This document shows positions 7,029-9,196 of a stretch of 9,196 nucleotides of DNA, piece by piece. Position 1 is the first letter of the stretch; each line of letters begins with the position of its first letter. The stretch is from positions 1 to 9,196 of the forward strand of contig JBBRLA010000327.1 in the NCBI GenBank assembly GCA_038231615.1, given 5' to 3'. The notes below the pieces were generated by a model, which did no database searches, was not told the origin of the DNA, and saw only the letters and a list, made by a program, of their open reading frames with translations. The position numbers and the translations under genes were made by a program. The stretch is from JBBRLA01 sp038231615 (GTDB lineage: Bacteria; Myxococcota_A; Polyangia; Palsa-1104; JAEUJZ01).

Positions 7029-7139
7029 CGGGGAGACAAAGAGCAAACCGTCCAGGGCCTTCAAAGGCCCTCTCTCGTGCCGCTTTGCCAGGCTAGGCGA
7101 AGTCAGGCCATAGTTGACTGATGGCCGTCCGTCTCCCCG
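7029..7139. other. Multi-hairpin structured element (closing stem around three hairpins)
   Basis: A nine-base-pair perfect closing stem, CGGGGAGAC/GTCTCCCCG (7029-7037 with 7131-7139), encloses three consecutive stem-loops: AGGGCCT-TCAA-AGGCCCT (7054-7071), CTTTGCC-AGGCTA-GGCGAAG (7083-7102, one T-G wobble) and GGCCAT-nine bases-ATGGCC (7106-7126). On paper this is a four-way junction of 111 bases, the kind of layout seen in riboswitches and other functional RNAs. The wobble pair favours the plus strand; on the minus strand it becomes an A-C mismatch. A segment GCAAACC (7043-7049) recalls the c-di-GMP-I riboswitch core, but the rest of that consensus is absent. The glycosylase start is 410 bases further on, far for a leader switch. 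Confidence 0.45.
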
Positions 7140-7277
7140 CGAACCAGATCTCTTGCGGTTTCAGGTGTGCCACCTCCGGTCAAGTGTCGTCCGTAGACAA
7201 CGCCGAGATGATTCCCGACGATGCCAACAACCAACAGGCAAGATCGAGGCCTCCGCCAGTGCAGGGACCCTACATCC

Positions 7278-7310
7278 GGTCATTGCGGGTCATTTATGAT
7301 TCCCGTGACC
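7278..7310. repeat. Bulged hairpin GGTCA(TTG)CGGG...CCCGTGACC
   Basis: Nine base pairs form with one three-base bulge: GGTCA (7278-7282) with TGACC (7306-7310), and CGGG (7286-7289) with CCCG (7302-7305). The 12-base AT-rich loop, TCATTTATGATT, itself contains a small inverted repeat. It could be a structured RNA element or a protein-binding operator upstream of the glycosylase gene. Confidence 0.4.
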
Positions 7311-7366
7311 AGGGCTGCGTGCGACAGACAGGTGCTGTCAGCCAGCGAACCGTGAGCCTGCAACCT

Positions 7367-7386
7367 GGAGTGAATGGCCTCACTCC
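7367..7386. repeat. Hairpin GGAGTGA-ATGGCC-TCACTCC
   Basis: This is a perfect seven-base-pair stem with a six-base loop. It would lie right at the 5' end of a leftward transcript starting near 7395, or alternatively in a long glycosylase leader. There is no T-tract on either side. Confidence 0.45.
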
Positions 7387-7401
7387 GTCCTTACACAACT
7401 A

Positions 7402-7430
7402 TCTATTCTCCTCGGAGGGAGCGGTGTCAA
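7402..7430 (-). promoter_or_regulatory. Candidate minus-strand promoter with consensus TTGACA
   Basis: On the minus strand TTGACA (7425-7430) is a perfect -35 box. Seventeen bases on is AATAGA (7402-7407), a weak -10 box; AT-rich alternatives ATAGAT and TAGATA lie at spacings of 18 and 19. Transcription would run leftward into the gene-free, hairpin-rich region and not into any annotated gene. The weak -10 keeps confidence low. Confidence 0.35.
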
Positions 7431-7548
7431 GGAATAATTTTCAACTTTTTTCACAGGCCCTCGCAAACCGGCCAATCACCCAACGATCGAGACCAGCAAG
7501 CCCAACCAGCCGGACGAAAGAAGCCCGACGGGCCGGCAGGATCTCCCC

Positions 7549-8202
7549 ATGAATCCGCGGCCGGTCTGCCCCTTGCCGCTGCCCCGGGGCTTCTACCAGC
7601 GGCCGACGCTCTTGGTGGCCCGGGACCTGCTGGGGATGCACCTGTGTCACCACCTGTCGGACGGCACCACTCGTTCCGGCAGGATCGTCGAGGTCGAGGC
7701 CTACGGGGGGCCCGAGGACCGGGCCAGCCACGCGCGCCTGCGCAAGGGCACCTGCGAACCGACACCTCGCTCGGCGCTGATGTTCGGGGTGCCCGGCGTG
7801 ACCTACGTGTACCTGATCTACGGCCTGCACCACTGCGTGAACGCCGTGGCCCATGAAGTCGGGGCCGTCGGCGCGGTCCTTGTCAGGGCGCTGGAACCTT
7901 CCCTTGCGCTGGCCGGGCGTAACTGCCGAGGGCCGGCCAGGCTGTGCGCGGCGCTGGGGATCGATCGCCGGCACAACGGCGCCGATCTTTGCCAGCCCCC
8001 CGAGCCCGGGGTCCAGACCGGGCCCATGGGCGGCGCCGCTGACCTTCGGGGCTGGCTGACCGTCGAGGACCGCGGCACGCTGGTGAATGCCGCCGACGTG
8101 GTCCGCGGGCCGCGCATCGGCGTGGACTACGCCGGTGAAGATGCAATGCTCCCCTTCCGACTTTGCGATCGTCGGAGCATCCAGCTTTCGCGCAAGCTCT
8201 GA
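7549..8202 (+). CDS. 3-methyladenine DNA glycosylase, AAG/MPG family
   Basis: This is a base-excision repair enzyme that flips out and removes alkylated or deaminated purines (such as 3-methyladenine and hypoxanthine), leaving an abasic site. The protein has 217 residues, typical of the bacterial monofunctional family. By alignment from memory with human AAG, E50 in VEVEAY is the catalytic Glu (human E125). Y52, H61 and Y88 match the aromatic residues stacking on the flipped base (human Y127, H136, Y159), and N98 in YGLHHCVN matches the residue that helps exclude guanine (human N169). Other family motifs are ARDLLGM (24-30), GPEDRASHA (54-62), MFGVPG (78-83), VLVRALEP (110-117) and GPARLCAALGI (128-138). 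The segment after H61 is about four residues longer than in human AAG, and TPRN is TPRS here. The ATG at 7549 has AGGA about eight bases upstream. No promoter is obvious. Confidence 0.95.
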   Translation: MNPRPVCPLPLPRGFYQRPTLLVARDLLGMHLCHHLSDGTTRSGRIVEVEAYGGPEDRASHARLRKGTCEPTPRSALMFGVPGVTYVYLIYGLHHCVNAVAHEVGAVGAVLVRALEPSLALAGRNCRGPARLCAALGIDRRHNGADLCQPPEPGVQTGPMGGAADLRGWLTVEDRGTLVNAADVVRGPRIGVDYAGEDAMLPFRLCDRRSIQLSRKL

Positions 8203-8481
8203 CGCGGGCTGCCGTCGGCGCGCGGCAAGCTCGGCAGGCAACGTGGCGCTTTACCGGGGTGTGCCGGGGATGCACGCGGTGGCGAATCTTTTCGCACGTG
8301 GACGCAACCGCGAAGACCGCCGCCGCGATCCCGCTCAGGGTGCCGCGCTAAACTGAAACAAGTTCGGAAAGCGGAGTATCAGGGGGCAGAGCAGCAGGGG
8401 CCAGAAGTCAAGTTTGTTGGGCTGCTCCAAAGTGAGTACAAGAAATTGGGTGCGAGCCTGATGGGCGCGTAAGAAGGGGGG

Positions 8482-8757
8482 ATGCTGCGAGTCAATTACG
8501 ACCAGTGGGATCAGAGTCCTTGGATGTTGCGCCTGCTGGCTCAGGAAGCACCCCACGTGCGAACCCGAGAGAGATTTTTGGCCCTTTATGAGATCACCCA
8601 AGGGCTCAATGCCACCGAGGTGGCCCATCGCATCAGCCGAGAGAACGAAACGGTGCAGGGCTGGGTGCATCTGTACAACACCCAAGGCCCCAATGCCTTG
8701 AGCTTCCAACGTACAGGAGGCCGCCCCCTTTTTGTCCTGACATCGCCGCTGCTGTAG
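8482..8757 (+). CDS. IS630 family transposase, N-terminal reading frame (helix-turn-helix)
   Basis: A frame of 91 residues starts at ATG 8482; an in-frame TAA ten bases before it (8470-8472) rules out an earlier start. The preceding AAGAAGGGGGG is a poor, crowded ribosome-binding site. Residues about 27-75 form a DNA-binding helix-turn-helix: RTRERFLALYEITQG, then NATEVAHRISRENETVQGWVHLYN, then GPNALSFQRTGGRP. That pattern is typical of the N-terminus of IS630 transposases, where it recognises the element ends. After RTGGRP the frame departs from the family pattern and stops seven codons later. The rest of the transposase continues in the -1 frame, so this is half of a split or frameshifted gene. 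Confidence 0.7.
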   Translation: MLRVNYDQWDQSPWMLRLLAQEAPHVRTRERFLALYEITQGLNATEVAHRISRENETVQGWVHLYNTQGPNALSFQRTGGRPLFVLTSPLL

Positions 8758-9196
8758 GGGATCGCCTATTTGAGGCCCAACAACAACTGGGGGCGCCCCC
8801 AGCCCCCAGGCAACCGCCAGCCCCGGGTTGTGTTGCACAGGCTCCTTCACCTGCTTCACCCCCGGCAGCAGAGGCGGCGGCGTCAGGCCAGCAGGCAGCG
8901 CCCGAACCGGTGGCCTCAGTAAGTAGCGTCCCCCCGACTGATAACAAATCTTCGTCACGCAAGGTGCGCCCCAAGCCAGCGACCGGGGCGCCCACGGTGA
9001 CGATGCCCTTTTTGGTCTGGCTCTCGCTGTGGATCTGGGCTCAGCTTCGACCTGGGTTGTCGCCAGAGCTGTTGAACCTGTTTTTGCTCAGTCTGGTGCC
9101 TCGCCCGCCCCGTCAGGGCGACCCGACCCGCTGGACTCTGCGAACTCTGCAACATTACATCCAGGAGCAGTTTGGTCGCCGCTACTGCATCGAGAC
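8724..9196 (+). pseudogene. IS630 family transposase continuation in the -1 frame, partial
   Basis: The frame shifted by -1 from the ORF at 8482 is open from 8592 to the window end. Joined at the C5T5 run (8724-8733), it restores RTGGRPPFCPDIAAAVGD. It then has a Pro/Ala-rich stretch (about 8790-9000), a hydrophobic Trp-rich segment (PFLVWLSLWIWAQL), and RWTLRTLQHYIQEQFGRRYC (about 9129-9188), the WTLR...L...FG pattern that precedes the DDE catalytic core of IS630 transposases. The catalytic residues lie beyond the window. It has no ATG or ribosome-binding site of its own near the junction. It is either produced by -1 frameshifting or the remnant left by a one-base deletion (C6 to C5); which is undecided. 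Confidence 0.6.

Larger units (their letters stand above)
6794..7395 (-). ncRNA. Candidate structured non-coding RNA, about 600 nt, family unknown
   Basis: The proposal rests on three things: a leftward terminator (6795-6827), a consensus -35 box TTGACA on the minus strand (7425-7430) placing a start near 7395, and many inverted repeats between them with no good reading frame. The repeats include the closed multi-hairpin unit at 7029-7139. No conserved core of RNase P RNA, tmRNA, 6S or SRP RNA was found. The -10 is weak, and one of the internal stems (7083-7102) needs a T-G wobble that works only on the plus strand, which argues against this strand. Boundaries are approximate. Confidence 0.25.
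6765..7548. other. 784-base gene-free region rich in inverted repeats
   Basis: No convincing coding region lies between the DUF2505 stop and the glycosylase start. By eye the base composition is less G+C-rich than in the flanking genes. It contains at least seven inverted repeats (listed separately), a hairpin with a minus-strand T-tract at the left end, and a minus-strand TTGACA box near the right end. One frame (7121-7552, +) stays open for 143 codons but lacks a ribosome-binding site and strong codon bias. I see no tRNA, rRNA, tmRNA, RNase P or SRP RNA signature and no CRISPR-type repeat. Confidence 0.7.
8350..9196 (+). mobile_element. IS630-type insertion sequence, left part (runs off the window)
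   Basis: The transposase fragments from 8482 onward show IS630/Tc1-mariner character. Base composition becomes less G+C-rich from about 8350. IS630 elements insert at TA, and a TA lies at 8349-8350 just where composition changes, so the left end may be there. The terminal inverted repeat cannot be confirmed because the right end is outside the window. Bases 8203-8349, between the glycosylase and this boundary, hold nothing I recognise. Confidence 0.55.

Noticed and set aside
7029..7139. c-di-GMP-I (GEMM) riboswitch
   Set aside because: Only GCAAACC agrees. The GNRA tetraloop receptor pattern, the GGGACGCAAAGCC segment and the usual short distance to a start codon are missing.
8087..8356. Short plus-strand frames between the glycosylase and the IS (8087-8356, 8163-8351)
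   Set aside because: They largely overlap the glycosylase gene or are Arg/Ala-rich without a ribosome-binding site or domain. No support for a separate gene.
8335..8958. 207-codon minus-strand frame across the IS region
   Set aside because: It is antisense to the transposase, which has family motifs in the plus frames. Its translation shows no recognisable domain and no ribosome-binding site was found.

Overview
The window is high-G+C bacterial chromosomal DNA. Codon third positions in the main genes are strongly G/C. The gene families suggest a deltaproteobacterium-type organism, perhaps a myxobacterium; this is inference from impression, not a search. The core is an ordinary housekeeping block: smc (chromosome condensation) followed on the same strand by rsgA (30S ribosome-assembly GTPase). 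It is flanked by small stress- or envelope-type genes and, at the right edge, by the start of an insertion sequence.

Layout: 1-85 (-) is the N-terminus of a HAD-family hydrolase. 252-674 (+) is a tryptophan-rich, very hydrophilic unknown protein. It converges on 728-1072 (-), a secreted, disordered Lys/Thr/Ser-rich protein, with a strong GC hairpin between the two. 1343-2461 (-) is rsgA and 2503-6150 (-) is full-length smc, together a likely two-gene operon. 6270-6764 (+), divergent from smc, is a DUF2505 protein. 7549-8202 (+) is a 3-methyladenine DNA glycosylase (AAG/MPG type). From about 8350 to the right edge is an IS630-type element whose transposase is split by a -1 frame change at a C5T5 run and runs out of the window.

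The part not explained by genes is 6765-7548. This 784-base stretch has no convincing CDS, looks less G+C-rich than its surroundings, and is dense in inverted repeats. At its left end is a hairpin whose T-tract lies on the minus strand. At its right end is a minus-strand TTGACA box. Between them is a 111-base unit that folds on paper as a long closing stem around three hairpins. It may encode a structured RNA of about 600 nt on the minus strand, or hold plus-strand structures upstream of the glycosylase gene. I recognise no known RNA family in it. This is the most interesting region, and the evidence is structural only.
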